Origin: Gluconobacter cadivus
GTDB lineage: Bacteria > Pseudomonadota > Alphaproteobacteria > Acetobacterales > Acetobacteraceae
Assembly: GCF_015244745.1 (NCBI RefSeq)
Contig: NZ_JABCQI010000001.1
Span: 248,001-312,000, forward strand
Direction: 5' to 3'
DNA length: 64,000 nt
Position numbers and translations under genes: made by a program. Each line of letters begins with the position of its first letter. The first letter of the stretch is position 1. The notes under the pieces were generated by a model. The model was not told the DNA's origin, ran no database searches, and saw only the letters and a list, made by a program, of their open reading frames with translations. This document shows positions 52,512-62,087 of this stretch, piece after piece.

Positions 52512-53426
52512 ATGCGGCTGATTTTCATGGGAACGCCGGACTTCTCGGTCCCGGCGCTGCATGCTCTGCTCGACGCTGGTCACGAGGTGGTTGCGGTCTA
52601 CACACAACCACCTCGTCCGGCAGGTCGTGGCAAGGCACTGCGTCGCTCGCCGGTTCATGAAGCCGCTGAAGCCGCCGGGATCGACGTGCGGACACCCGCT
52701 CGCGTTCGTCGGGACGCGACGGAGCACGCCGCTTTTGCTGCCCTGAATGCCGACGCCGCCGTGGTCGCCGCCTACGGCCTCATTCTACCCAAGGAAATGC
52801 TGGACGCCCCGCGTCTGGGGTGTCTGAACATCCATGCCAGCCTTCTGCCGCGCTGGCGTGGGGCCTCGCCCATCCAGTCCTCCATCCTCGCAGGCGACAC
52901 CCAAAGCGGCGTTTCCATCATGCAGATGGATGAAGGCCTCGACACCGGCGCGGTCCTGCTGGAAGAGGCCACGCCCATCAGCGCGACCGATACGGCCAGC
53001 ACGTTGCATGACCGTTTGTCCGAAATCGGGGGACGTCTGGTCGTCCGTGCGCTTGCCGAGCGGCCGACACCCGTGCCACAGCCCGCAGACGGCGTCACCT
53101 ATGCCGAACGCCTGACCCGCGACGATGGCCGTATCGACTGGACGCGCACGGCAGCCGAGATCGACCGCCAGATTCGCGGCCTCACGCCTTGGCCCGGCGC
53201 GTTTACGACGCTCGATGGTGTTGTGCTAAAAATCGGCACGGCCACTCCGCTGCCGGACACAGCCCACAACGCCTCCCCCGGCACTACGCTCGACGACGCT
53301 CTGACGATCGCCTGTGGCACCAGTGCGATTCGCATCGACCGCCTTCAGAAACCGGGCCGCAGCATGATGTCTGCCGCCGATTTTCTGCGCGGTCAGCCCG
53401 TGCCGAAAGGGACGGGACTTGTCTGA
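52512..53426 (+). CDS. fmt: methionyl-tRNA formyltransferase
   Basis: Formylates initiator Met-tRNA using 10-formyl-tetrahydrofolate. The 304-residue protein starts RLIFMGTPDFSVPALHALLD and has the folate-binding catalytic segment CLNIHASLLPRWRGASPIQ (Asn and His) with IMQMDEGLDTG (Asp). The C-terminal OB-like tRNA-binding domain includes AAEIDRQIRGLTPWPGAF. A direct/inverted CACAACCACCTCGT region near 52605 is coding. The 3' end overlaps truA by 8 bases. Confidence 0.95.
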   Translation: MRLIFMGTPDFSVPALHALLDAGHEVVAVYTQPPRPAGRGKALRRSPVHEAAEAAGIDVRTPARVRRDATEHAAFAALNADAAVVAAYGLILPKEMLDAPRLGCLNIHASLLPRWRGASPIQSSILAGDTQSGVSIMQMDEGLDTGAVLLEEATPISATDTASTLHDRLSEIGGRLVVRALAERPTPVPQPADGVTYAERLTRDDGRIDWTRTAAEIDRQIRGLTPWPGAFTTLDGVVLKIGTATPLPDTAHNASPGTTLDDALTIACGTSAIRIDRLQKPGRSMMSAADFLRGQPVPKGTGLV

Positions 53427-54228
53427 CGCACAGGCTCAGGAGCATGAGCCTTCCGGCCTGAACCGCTGGGCCTTACGCATCGAATATGACGGCACCGGCT
53501 ATCTGGGCTGGCAGAAGCAGAATGACGGCGTCTCCATTCAGAGCCTGATCGAAGCTGCCGCGTCGAAACTGGTCCGCAATCGTCCCGTGCCCAGCATCAC
53601 TGCCGGTCGCACAGATGCCGGGGTCCATGCCGCAGGCATGGTCATCCATCTCGACTTCCCGGATGACGCCCCGATCGACGCCCGCCAGATCCGTGACGGC
53701 ATGGGATATCATCTCAAGCCCCACCGCGTTGTCGTACTCGAAGCCGCGCAAGTCGGGCCGGAGTGGAATGCGCGTTTCTCCGCCACATGGCGCAGCTATC
53801 GCTACACGATCCTCAACCGCCCTGCCCGTCCGGGTCTGATGGAAAACCGGGTGTGGCACATCAAACGTCCGCTGGATGTGAGTCTCATGCAGCAGGCCGC
53901 AAACCATCTTCTCGGCCCGCATGATTTCACATCCTTTCGTGCGGTCGCCTGTCAGGCCAGAAGTCCCGTCCGAACGCTGGACGTTCTGACCATCCGTCGC
54001 GATGGCGAACTGGTCATGATCGACACGAAGGCGCGCTCCTTTCTGCATCATCAGGTCCGCAACATGGCCGGCACCCTGATGATGATCGGCGCGGGGCTGT
54101 GGCCGGTCGAAAAAATGATTGAGATTCTGGAAGCGAAAGACCGCTGCGCCGCAGGGCAGACGGCGCCGCCGGAAGGGCTTTGTCTGATGGATGTCGGCTA
54201 TCCCGACAATCCGTTCAGCAGGACCTAA
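53419..54228 (+). CDS. truA: tRNA pseudouridine(38-40) synthase TruA
   Basis: A 269-residue protein. LRIEYDGTGYLGWQKQ is the N-terminal signature. The catalytic aspartate is D66 in AGRTDAGVHAAGMVIHLD. WSYRYTI-type segment WRSYRYTILNRP, and FLHHQVRNMAGTLMMIG complete the family pattern. The start is a TTG inside the end of fmt with AGGGACGGGA just upstream; no ATG is available before the conserved core. Ends 4 bases into the convergent membrane-protein gene. Confidence 0.93.
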   Translation: MSDAQAQEHEPSGLNRWALRIEYDGTGYLGWQKQNDGVSIQSLIEAAASKLVRNRPVPSITAGRTDAGVHAAGMVIHLDFPDDAPIDARQIRDGMGYHLKPHRVVVLEAAQVGPEWNARFSATWRSYRYTILNRPARPGLMENRVWHIKRPLDVSLMQQAANHLLGPHDFTSFRAVACQARSPVRTLDVLTIRRDGELVMIDTKARSFLHHQVRNMAGTLMMIGAGLWPVEKMIEILEAKDRCAAGQTAPPEGLCLMDVGYPDNPFSRT

Positions 54229-54848
54229 AGCGAGATCCCGAGCAGGTCCACCACCGCATTGTAATGCGGCGGCAGAAGCCACAAAACCCAGAGAAATGCG
54301 GCAACCGGCAGGGTCTGAAGAAGCGTCATGACAAAGGCCTGCCATCCCGTCGTCACAAGCCCGACTTTCGTGACATACCAGGTCAGCCACAGCGTATAAA
54401 GCTGTGCCCCGAAGGCGAGGCCCGCCAGCGCCTGACCGGAGGCCGCAGCCCCCGGGAACACGAGATGCAGCACGCCTTGGGCCACGATGAGCATGACCAG
54501 CGGCAGCCAGCCACACCATAAAGAGGCTGTTGCATAGCGTGTCCACAGCCCCTTACGGCTCAGGAAACCCGCATAAAGCTCCGACACCACAAGCTGCAGA
54601 AGCGTGCAGGCCAGTGGCACAACAGCCCTCACCAGACCCATGATCTGTTCGGCAGGAGGCAGCATGAAGGCCATCCACACCCCGATAAGCGCCAGCGCGA
54701 TCGTGGGCGCCAGAGCCGCGAACAGCGCCCCGGCTCCCGGAGCGAAGCAGTTGATCCCTTCGGAACGCCCACGCCCCAGCAACCACACGCCCAGCGGGAT
54801 GGCCATGTTTCCGGAGGGAGGAAACGAACCCTGCCGTCCGGAATTCAC
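54225..54848 (-). CDS. polytopic membrane protein, unknown function
   Basis: A 207-residue protein with about five hydrophobic segments: LFAALAPTIALALIGVWMAF, LVRAVVPLACTLLQLVVSEL, LWCGWLPLVMLIVAQGVLHL, LAGLAFGAQLYTLWLTW and FVMTLLQTLPVAAFLWVLWL. The start is a GTG in a GTGA overlap with the dapE stop; an ATG at residue 15 is an alternative. The pattern is reminiscent of Yip1-like proteins, but I cannot confirm a family. Coupled to dapE. Confidence 0.65.
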   Translation of the reverse strand: MNSGRQGSFPPSGNMAIPLGVWLLGRGRSEGINCFAPGAGALFAALAPTIALALIGVWMAFMLPPAEQIMGLVRAVVPLACTLLQLVVSELYAGFLSRKGLWTRYATASLWCGWLPLVMLIVAQGVLHLVFPGAAASGQALAGLAFGAQLYTLWLTWYVTKVGLVTTGWQAFVMTLLQTLPVAAFLWVLWLLPPHYNAVVDLLGISL

Positions 54849-55990
54849 AGCCCGTATCCTTCCATAAACGCCAGATAGATCCGCGTCAGATCCTCCAGAG
54901 TTTCAAGCTCCACATGCTCGTCCCGTTTGTGCATGGTCGCCCCTACGAGACCGAATTCCGCAACCGCGCAGTAGCGCGAAATGAAGCGCGCATCGGACGT
55001 GCCGCCGCCAGTATCGAGCCGAGGTGTACGACCCGTCACATGACGCACGGCATCCGAAAGACACGTTACGGCCTCTCCGGGCTGCGTCAGAAAAGCCTCG
55101 CCACTGATGGACACCTGCACCTCTGCTGAAGGCGCGTGACACCGGACGACATCCTCGATCCACGCGGTCAGTTCAGCCCCCGTGTGAAGGTCATTGAAAC
55201 GAATGTTCAGCCGCCCGATGGCCTGTGCCGGAATAACATTGGTCGCGGGATTGCCGACGTCTATGCTCGTGACCTGAAGCAAAGACGGACCAAACCATTT
55301 GCTGCCCGCGTCCAGCTCACGCGCCGTCAGTTCGGAAAAAGCTGCCAGAAGACGATGAACCGGGTTATCCGCCAGATGCGGATACGCCACATGCCCCTGA
55401 ATGCCATGAATAGTCACGACGGCATTCATGCTGCCACGTCGGCCGATCTTGATGACATCGCCCAGAACCTCGGGATTCGTGGGTTCACCCAGCAGACAGA
55501 AATCCGGAAGCTCTTTGCGTTCCGCCAGCCATTCGATGACTGGCTTCGTCCCGAAATGCGCGGGGCCCTCCTCATCTCCCGTAATCAGCAGGGAGATGGA
55601 GCCGTTCAGCGGCCCCTGCTCCAGACGCCGGGCTACGGCAGCCACGAAACAGGCCACGCCGCCCTTCATGTCCGCAATGCCGCGCCCATAAAGCCGATCG
55701 TCCTGAACCACGGCCGCAAACGGATCATGCGCCCAGCCTTCGCCGGGAGGCACGACATCGGTATGGCCTGCAAAACAGAGCGCGGGATGTCCCGACCCCA
55801 GCCGCGCATACAGATTGGGCGTCGGCGCCTCAGCAGGGCCGAAAGGAAGATGGACTGTCTCAAAACCCATCCCTTCCAGCACACCTGCCAGAAGCGCCTG
55901 TGCGCCCCCATCGGCCGGGGTCACGGACGGGCAACGCAGCAGATCCCGCGCCAGTGTCACGGGATCTGTCGGCAGGTGTGATCCGCTCAC
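54845..55990 (-). CDS. dapE: succinyl-diaminopimelate desuccinylase
   Basis: Di-zinc M20 hydrolase of lysine and meso-diaminopimelate synthesis. The 381-residue protein has the metal motif CFAGHTDVVPPGEGW, the bridging aspartate in YGRGIADMKGG, the catalytic pair GDEEGPAHFGT, dimerisation-domain motif GIQGHVAYPHLADNP, and C-terminal DTGGGTSDARFIS. The start is a GTG five bases after the dapD stop. This is the succinylase branch, and dapD lies directly upstream. Confidence 0.95.
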   Translation of the reverse strand: MSGSHLPTDPVTLARDLLRCPSVTPADGGAQALLAGVLEGMGFETVHLPFGPAEAPTPNLYARLGSGHPALCFAGHTDVVPPGEGWAHDPFAAVVQDDRLYGRGIADMKGGVACFVAAVARRLEQGPLNGSISLLITGDEEGPAHFGTKPVIEWLAERKELPDFCLLGEPTNPEVLGDVIKIGRRGSMNAVVTIHGIQGHVAYPHLADNPVHRLLAAFSELTARELDAGSKWFGPSLLQVTSIDVGNPATNVIPAQAIGRLNIRFNDLHTGAELTAWIEDVVRCHAPSAEVQVSISGEAFLTQPGEAVTCLSDAVRHVTGRTPRLDTGGGTSDARFISRYCAVAEFGLVGATMHKRDEHVELETLEDLTRIYLAFMEGYGL

Positions 55991-55995
55991 GACAC

Positions 55996-56826
55996 TCAGT
56001 CGCGCAAAAGATCGTTGATGGAGGTCTTGGAGCGCGTCCGCTCATCCACGCGCTTGACGATCACCGCGCAGGCCAAAGACGGCATGCTCGGCTCTTTCGG
56101 CGGCAGCGTACCCGGAATGACGACGGAATAGGCCGGGACGCGGCCCATGAAAATCTCACCTGTCGCACGGTCCACAATCTTGGTGGACGCACCAAGGAAC
56201 ACGCCCATGGACAGGACGGAACCCTTCTCGACCACGACTCCTTCGGCGACTTCAGAGCGTGCACCGATGAAGCAGTCGTCCTCGATGATAACCGGAGCAG
56301 CCTGCAACGGCTCCAGAACGCCGCCGATCCCCGCACCACCGCTGATGTGGCAGTTCTTGCCGATCTGGGCACAGGAGCCGACTGTGGCCCAGGTGTCGAT
56401 CATCGTGCCACTATCGACGCGTGCGCCTACGTTTACGAAACTCGGCATCAGCACCACATTCGGTGCGATGAAGGCGGAGCGGCGCACGATCGCACCTGGA
56501 ACGGCGCGGAAACCGGCTTCTGCGAAACGGAACTGGTCCCAGCCGTCAAACTTCAGTGGAACCTTGTCGAAGGCCGGCTCACCACCGCAACCGCGTTCCA
56601 TGACGCGGCTGTCGTTCAGACGGAACGACAAAAGAACGGCTTTCTTCAGCCATTCGTGAACGACCCAGCCGTTTTCGGAAGGCTCGGCGACACGCAGGGT
56701 TCCGGCATCAAGCCCGGACAGGGCTTTTTCCACGACGTCGCGGTCTTCGCCTTCCGTACGGGCGCTGAGAGTCGTACGACGCTCCCACAGGGCTTCGATG
56801 GCAGTACGAAGGGGTGCATTCGGCAT
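55996..56826 (-). CDS. dapD: tetrahydrodipicolinate N-succinyltransferase
   Basis: Left-handed beta-helix acyltransferase of the succinylase lysine pathway. With the ATG at 56826 (276 residues) the N-terminal helical domain [16 protein letters not shown] is followed by [38 protein letters not shown] and hexapeptide repeats ([40 protein letters not shown]). The longer frame to 56892 has no conserved content. GGAA lies 9 nt upstream of the chosen start. Drives expression of dapE and the membrane protein. Confidence 0.95.
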   Translation of the reverse strand: MPNAPLRTAIEALWERRTTLSARTEGEDRDVVEKALSGLDAGTLRVAEPSENGWVVHEWLKKAVLLSFRLNDSRVMERGCGGEPAFDKVPLKFDGWDQFRFAEAGFRAVPGAIVRRSAFIAPNVVLMPSFVNVGARVDSGTMIDTWATVGSCAQIGKNCHISGGAGIGGVLEPLQAAPVIIEDDCFIGARSEVAEGVVVEKGSVLSMGVFLGASTKIVDRATGEIFMGRVPAYSVVIPGTLPPKEPSMPSLACAVIVKRVDERTRSKTSINDLLRD

Positions 56827-57016
56827 CAGGTCGTTCCGGTCAGAAAAGCAGAAAATCCGCCGGACCATGCGGTTCCCGACGGTGCATGTCAACGGATCTT
56901 TACCCCGGAGTTCACCTTACACACATTCGCGCGTTGTTCATGAATCCTTAATCCGTCAAGCTTATGAAAGCGAGGGGCTTTGACTGGCTGGCCCGACCTA
57001 GAGCTTTCTGCGGGAT

Positions 57017-58378
57017 ATGTCACTCTTGCCTGATATACGTTCCTTGATGTCCCAGTTCGTGAATCCATCTGCGGCAGGCAAAACGCAGCAGGATCTGCGG
57101 AACATGCTGGCGTCCACGCTGGAAAGCCGCGAACGATGGCGCTCCCTGCTTTATCAGGCGGTAGATCTGGTCTTCGAGACAGACAGCCGCGGTCGGATCA
57201 TTCTCATTTCCCCGGACACATGGCTCGGGCAGCCGACCACTCCTCTGATCGGGCATCCTTTCAGCGCATTATGCGATTCTGTAGATATTCTTCAGCCCCA
57301 TACGGGCACGCCCGCTTCCATCACGCCCCCGCAAGGGCCGCCTCTGACCGCGATCTTGTCTTCCTGCCCATTTCATGACAGCGAAGGACGCATTACAGGA
57401 ACACGCGGCACACTCACAGCCGTTTCCGCGCCCCTTTCCAGCCTTACAAACGAATCCGTCCCTGTTCCCGAACACGATGGAATCGCCATCCTTGCTGCCG
57501 TGACGACAGCTTTGCGCAAGGCGATCGTACCCCGACTGGCCGCTGCTTCCGCCATGGAGGCTCTGCTGGAGCCACTCGCCGCCGAGGGCGCCCTGCTGGA
57601 TACGGCAGCTCCCGAAACACTTCTGTTCAGTTCCTCAAGTCTGACAGACGACATTCAGGCCGTTCTCTCCGCCACTCCCGCACAGACAGGGACAATCGTT
57701 TTCAGAGCTGGTACCCGCTATGCCATGATCTGTCGCGAAAACATCCGCAGTCTCGAACAGATGTGTCTGGTTGTCTGGCGCGCGACCTCATGGTCACTGC
57801 CGGAACAACAACTCTGTCAGGCCGTCTGTTCCCTGCTGGCTGGTTTTTGGGAACTGGACAGCATTCATCGCCGGATCCTGCTCGATTCCGACTATGATGT
57901 TTCCTCCAATCTGCTGAACTGGCAGGGTTTGAAAGCGGAAATAGACCGCCGCACCCGCCGCCTGGATCAGGAGGTTATGCCCGCCACCCTGATCATCGCG
58001 CGCGTTCCCGGCCTGACGGAACTCTCAAAAACACGGGGGTTTGAAGCAGGCGAAGAAGCCCTCAGGCAATGCGTCGCACTGCTCCGCAAAGCGGTTCGTC
58101 CCACGGACGCAATAGGCCGCATCAGTAATAATATTTTCGGGCTCTGGATGGATGGCGGCGATCGTTTCGCAGCGGCCGAACGGGCCGAACGCATGACGGC
58201 GCACGGCATTCCCATCCTGATCGACCCTCCCGTTCATCTTCCACTACAACTCGGGCTCGTCTCCCGTGAGGCCAATGCTGAGGAAACGCCGGAAAGCCTG
58301 CTGGAGCGCGGGATGCTGGCTTTACAGGAAGGACTGGCCGAAAACAGAAAATGGCGCTTCTCACACGAAGCGCCATAA
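57017..58378 (+). CDS. PAS protein with degenerate GGDEF domain
   Basis: A 453-residue cytoplasmic protein. Residues about 40-140 look like a PAS sensor (RWRSLLYQAVDLVFETDSRG, IILISPDTWLG, FHDSEGRITGTRGTLT). A middle region (about 155-285) resembles a GAF-like or helical linker. The C-terminal 160 residues keep the diguanylate cyclase layout (EAGEEALRQCVALLRKAVRP then DAIGRISNNIFGLWM), but GGDEF is replaced by SNNIF (370-374) and the metal-binding aspartates are absent. It cannot make c-di-GMP and may act as a signalling scaffold. The argB-operon terminator lies inside its last codons. Confidence 0.75.
   Translation: MSLLPDIRSLMSQFVNPSAAGKTQQDLRNMLASTLESRERWRSLLYQAVDLVFETDSRGRIILISPDTWLGQPTTPLIGHPFSALCDSVDILQPHTGTPASITPPQGPPLTAILSSCPFHDSEGRITGTRGTLTAVSAPLSSLTNESVPVPEHDGIAILAAVTTALRKAIVPRLAAASAMEALLEPLAAEGALLDTAAPETLLFSSSSLTDDIQAVLSATPAQTGTIVFRAGTRYAMICRENIRSLEQMCLVVWRATSWSLPEQQLCQAVCSLLAGFWELDSIHRRILLDSDYDVSSNLLNWQGLKAEIDRRTRRLDQEVMPATLIIARVPGLTELSKTRGFEAGEEALRQCVALLRKAVRPTDAIGRISNNIFGLWMDGGDRFAAAERAERMTAHGIPILIDPPVHLPLQLGLVSREANAEETPESLLERGMLALQEGLAENRKWRFSHEAP
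58341..58376 (-). terminator. terminator of the rpmH-argB operon, embedded in the end of the PAS gene
   Basis: On the minus strand ATGGCGCTTC and GAAGCGCCAT form a perfect 10-bp stem (58351-58360 with 58367-58376) followed by TTTCTGTTTT. It sits 32 bp after the argB stop and within the last ten codons of the convergent PAS/GGDEF gene. Confidence 0.75.
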
Positions 58379-58407
58379 TCTCCAGGCCAATTTAAACGTC
58401 AGGCCGC

Positions 58408-59343
58408 TTATGCCTTGATGAGCGTTCCCGGGCCTGCCCGTGTGAAAAGCTCCAGAAGACAGCTATGCGGCACACGGCCGTCAAGAATGACAGCCGCCTT
58501 AGCCCCCTGACGAACGGCTTCAAGGCAGGTTTCGACCTTCGGAATCATGCCTCCCGAAATCGAACCATCTGCAATCCGGCGCAGGGCCTCTTCCGCGCTC
58601 AGTTCCTCAATAAGCTTGCCGTTCTCATCCAGCACACCCGGAACATCCGTCAGCATCAGCAGACGCGAGGCATGGACCGCACCGGCAATCGCACCCGCTG
58701 CCGTATCGGCGTTGATGTTATAGGTTTCGCCGTCCGCACCCACGCCAACCGGAGCAATCACAGGGATCAGCCCGGCCCCGAGCAGCGCATAGAGGACCCG
58801 CGGATCAATCTTTTCCGGCTGCCCGACGAAACCAAGATCAATGACCTTTTCGATCTCACTGTCCGGATCGCGCTTTGTCCGTGTCAGGCGGCGCGCCTGC
58901 AGCAGACCACCATCCTTGCCGGAAATACCGACAGCCAGTGCGCCAGCCCGGTTAATCAGTTCGGCGACCTGTTTGTTGACGCTGCCTGACAGAACCATCT
59001 CGATCACGTCAACCATCGACTGGTCCGTAACCCGAAGGCCGTCAATGAATTCGGAGCGGATTTTGAGACGGTCCAGCATTGCGCTGATCTGCGGTCCGCC
59101 ACCATGAACCACGATCGGATTGATCCCGACCAGCTTGAGCAGAGCGATATCATAACCGAACGCATGCGCCAGCTTGCCCTCACCCATGGCATGGCCGCCA
59201 TATTTGACGACAATCGTGTCCCCGGCATAACGCCGCAGGAACGGCAGGGCACTCGACAGGATGGCTGCCTGTGCCTGCGCTTCTTCCGCATTCACAACCG
59301 GAGGCACATCCGGCAGTTTGTCGCTGTGGGTCTTGCTGGTCAT
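58408..59343 (-). CDS. argB: acetylglutamate kinase
   Basis: Second step of arginine synthesis. The 311-residue amino-acid-kinase fold protein has [11 protein letters not shown], the substrate loop [53 protein letters not shown] and [17 protein letters not shown]. The N-terminal helix and length suggest the arginine-inhibitable hexameric form. Translationally coupled to ysxC by an ATGA overlap, last gene of the rpmH operon, and followed by a strong terminator. Confidence 0.96.
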   Translation of the reverse strand: MTSKTHSDKLPDVPPVVNAEEAQAQAAILSSALPFLRRYAGDTIVVKYGGHAMGEGKLAHAFGYDIALLKLVGINPIVVHGGGPQISAMLDRLKIRSEFIDGLRVTDQSMVDVIEMVLSGSVNKQVAELINRAGALAVGISGKDGGLLQARRLTRTKRDPDSEIEKVIDLGFVGQPEKIDPRVLYALLGAGLIPVIAPVGVGADGETYNINADTAAGAIAGAVHASRLLMLTDVPGVLDENGKLIEELSAEEALRRIADGSISGGMIPKVETCLEAVRQGAKAAVILDGRVPHSCLLELFTRAGPGTLIKA

Positions 59344-60023
59344 GATCCGGACTGTCCTTCCCCTGACGTCTCGAGTGGCACGGCAAAACGGGCGATTTCC
59401 GCCCGCAGATCCTCGATCCCGAAACCGGTCTCGCTGCTTGTGGAGATGATCCGCGGATAGGCGGCGGCATGCTTGAGCGCCAGCGCTTCGACTTCAGCGG
59501 TCTTCGCTGCGAGCGCTTTGGGGCGTACCTGATCGCATTTGGTCAGCACGATCTGGAACACCACGGCAGCACGATCCAGCAATTCCATGACATCCTTGTC
59601 GGACGCCTTGAGCTCGATCCGCGCATCCAGAAGCAGAATGACCCGCTCCAACGTGGTGCGTCCCCGAAGATAGGCGAACATCATGTCCTGCCAGTCTTCC
59701 TTGACCGATTTCGCAGCCTTGGCAAACCCGTAGCCCGGCATATCCACAAGAGATATCCGGTCAGCTAGATTGAAGAAGTTGAGCTGCTTGGTCCGCCCCG
59801 GCTCGGAAGAGGCCCGTGCCAGCGCACGACGCCCCGTCAGCGCATTGATGAGGCTCGATTTACCGACATTGGAGCGGCCCGCAAAAGCCACTTCAGGTCG
59901 ACCGATGGGAGGAAGCTGGTCGATCTTCTGCGAGCCGAAGAAGAATTCACATTCTCCCGCGAACAGAAGCCGCCCATCCTCGATCTGGGCCTCGGTCGGA
60001 GGCCCGGGTATTTCTTTCATCAT
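59340..60023 (-). CDS. ysxC: ribosome biogenesis GTPase YsxC/YihA (EngB)
   Basis: A 227-residue GTPase required for 50S assembly and growth. G1 is [12 protein letters not shown] (49-60), G3 DMPGYGFA, G4 TKCD and a G5-like [12 protein letters not shown]. The N-terminal [23 protein letters not shown] is typical. The start is an MM pair just after the yidC stop. Between yidC and argB in the conserved alphaproteobacterial order. Confidence 0.94.
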   Translation of the reverse strand: MMKEIPGPPTEAQIEDGRLLFAGECEFFFGSQKIDQLPPIGRPEVAFAGRSNVGKSSLINALTGRRALARASSEPGRTKQLNFFNLADRISLVDMPGYGFAKAAKSVKEDWQDMMFAYLRGRTTLERVILLLDARIELKASDKDVMELLDRAAVVFQIVLTKCDQVRPKALAAKTAEVEALALKHAAAYPRIISTSSETGFGIEDLRAEIARFAVPLETSGEGQSGS

Positions 60024-60026
60024 GTC

Positions 60027-61745
60027 TCAGGCCCGGGATACCGGAACGGGAAGAGCAGTCCGGCGCTGGATGAACATCTGCTGCGCGACAGTCAGCAGGT
60101 TGTTCCATGTGTAATAGACCAGAAGGCTGGCCGGGAAGCCGGACATGAAGAACACATAGGCCAACGGCATGAACTGCATCACGCGTGCCTGTGCCGGATC
60201 AAGACTCGCCGTCGAGCTGGTCTGACGCTGCAACAGCCAGAACGTCAGGCCGAGCGCCGCTCCCCAGATGCTAACATGCAGAAATGAGGAATAATGCGTC
60301 GGATCGAAGGGCAGCAGTCCGAACAGGTTAAAGACGTTCGTCGGGTCCGGCATCGACAGATCGCGGATCCAGCCGAAGAACGGCGCATGACGGGCGTCAA
60401 TACTGATGTTCAGAATTTTGTAGAGGCAGAAGAAGATCGGAGCCTGGATCAGCATCGGCAGACAGCCGCTAGCCGGGCTGACCTTCTCTTCACGATACAA
60501 CGCCATGACCTTCTGGTTCATGGCCATCGGATCGTCCTTGTTCTTCTCCCGGATTTCCTTGACCTTGGGTGCCAGCAGACGCATCCGCGCCGAAGACTGG
60601 GCCGCCTTGGAGGCCAGCGGGAAGAGAACGATCTTGACGATCAGCGTCAGCGCCATCAGCGCGAGACCGAAATTGCCGATATGCAGATACAACCAGTGCA
60701 GAAGCGTCAGCAGCGGACGGGTCAGGAAGCTGAACCAGCCGAAGTCGATCGCCTTGTCCAGATCAGGAATCCCAAGCTGTTTGCTATAAGCCTGTAACAG
60801 GCTGAGAACCTTGGCCCCGGCGAAAACATGGCTTTTCTCGGTAATGGAGCCGTTCGGCATGATCTGCTGGGGAGCCTGTGTGGACATCCCAACCTGATAA
60901 GATGCCGGCGCTCCCGGGACGTAAGCAAAGCTCGCCGTAACGGGCGTACCGTCCGCAGGTGCCACGGCCGTCAGCCAGAACTTGTCACTGATACCATCCC
61001 AGCCGCTCGTTCCCGTCGAAGACCAGGAGACATGGTCCGGGTGGTCAGCACCCTTGCGGAGGTTCTTATAGCTCTCGTCCTGCATCCGGCCACCGACGAC
61101 CGCGATCGGACCTTCATGCGCGGTGAAAGCCCCTTCCGGCGCGTCATAGTCCCGCTGCACGCGCTGGAACGGCACAAGCGCCACGGGCTGCCCGGAATGG
61201 TTCTCGACCGTCTGGTTGATCGCGAACATGTAATGGTCGTCCAGCCCGATCTGGATGGAGAACACCAGCCCCTGCCCGTTATCCCAGTGCAGCGTCACCG
61301 GATGGTCCGGCGTCAGCGTTTCGTCCGCGCTGTCCCAGACCGTGTTCAGGTTCGGCACATGGGCGTTGGAGCCGGGAGCATTCGTCCAGCCGATCATAAC
61401 GAAATTTGGATGCGCGCTTCCCGCTTTGTCCAGCAACCGCACGAGCGGGCTGTTTTTGGCAAGCGTCTCGCGATATTTCGTGAGGATCAGATCATCCAGA
61501 ACAGCGCCCTTCAGATTGACGGATCCCTGCACGTCCGGCCCGGATAGTGGGATACGTCGTGCAGCAACCTGCGTCTCCGCAGATGTGGCAGACGTAGCAG
61601 CAGGCGTGCTGGACTGAACCTGCGCAGCGGGCGCATGAGGAACGGAATGGGGATCGTCCTGATGGGGCTTCGGCATGAAATAGTCGAAACCGATCAGGAT
61701 AAGGGCCGAGAGAAGTGTGGCCGCAATAATGCGCTTGATGTCCAT
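60027..61745 (-). CDS. yidC: membrane protein insertase YidC
   Basis: Inserts and folds inner-membrane proteins, with or without SecYEG. With the ATG at 61745 the 572-residue protein has an N-terminal anchor (RIIAATLLSALILIGFDYF), a Pro/Ala/Thr linker, the large periplasmic beta-supersandwich (about 75-330), and the five-helix core beginning GWFSFLTRPLLTLLHWLY. KAAQSSARMRLLAPKVKEIR and ASGCLPMLIQAPIFFCLYK hold the conserved core, with the hydrophilic-groove arginine in the first. An in-frame start at 61814 lies upstream of all conserved sequence. Confidence 0.95.
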   Translation of the reverse strand: MDIKRIIAATLLSALILIGFDYFMPKPHQDDPHSVPHAPAAQVQSSTPAATSATSAETQVAARRIPLSGPDVQGSVNLKGAVLDDLILTKYRETLAKNSPLVRLLDKAGSAHPNFVMIGWTNAPGSNAHVPNLNTVWDSADETLTPDHPVTLHWDNGQGLVFSIQIGLDDHYMFAINQTVENHSGQPVALVPFQRVQRDYDAPEGAFTAHEGPIAVVGGRMQDESYKNLRKGADHPDHVSWSSTGTSGWDGISDKFWLTAVAPADGTPVTASFAYVPGAPASYQVGMSTQAPQQIMPNGSITEKSHVFAGAKVLSLLQAYSKQLGIPDLDKAIDFGWFSFLTRPLLTLLHWLYLHIGNFGLALMALTLIVKIVLFPLASKAAQSSARMRLLAPKVKEIREKNKDDPMAMNQKVMALYREEKVSPASGCLPMLIQAPIFFCLYKILNISIDARHAPFFGWIRDLSMPDPTNVFNLFGLLPFDPTHYSSFLHVSIWGAALGLTFWLLQRQTSSTASLDPAQARVMQFMPLAYVFFMSGFPASLLVYYTWNNLLTVAQQMFIQRRTALPVPVSRA

Positions 61746-61835
61746 CGGGCGGATGCCGGTCTTTCGTCTCACTGAATGGGGCTTGCGCTTCAAGTGGCCG
61801 AAAACCGCATCCAAAACAATAGGTGGCGGGTGTTT

Positions 61836-62087
61836 TTAATGCCGGTGTGGCTTTGGAGGCAGATCCGTACCCCCTTCCGACCAGGGATGGCAGCGCCCGA
61901 TCCGGCGCATGGCCAGCCAGCCACCACGAATGGGGCCATGCTCGCGGATCACCGTCAGCGCGTAAGTGCTGCATGTCGGATCGAACCGGCAGTTGGTGCC
62001 GATGAATGGACTGATGAAGAGCTTGTAGGCGTCAATGAGCGACAGCATCAGGGCCGTGACGGCTTTCCTGATGAGGGACGCAATCAT
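61836..62087 (-). CDS. yidD: membrane protein insertion efficiency factor YidD
   Basis: An 83-residue amphipathic peripheral membrane protein assisting YidC. The signature [20 protein letters not shown] and [20 protein letters not shown] is unmistakable, with the conserved cysteines and RIGRCHPW. Its start overlaps the rnpA stop (ATGA). Confidence 0.95.
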   Translation of the reverse strand: MIASLIRKAVTALMLSLIDAYKLFISPFIGTNCRFDPTCSTYALTVIREHGPIRGGWLAMRRIGRCHPWSEGGTDLPPKPHRH

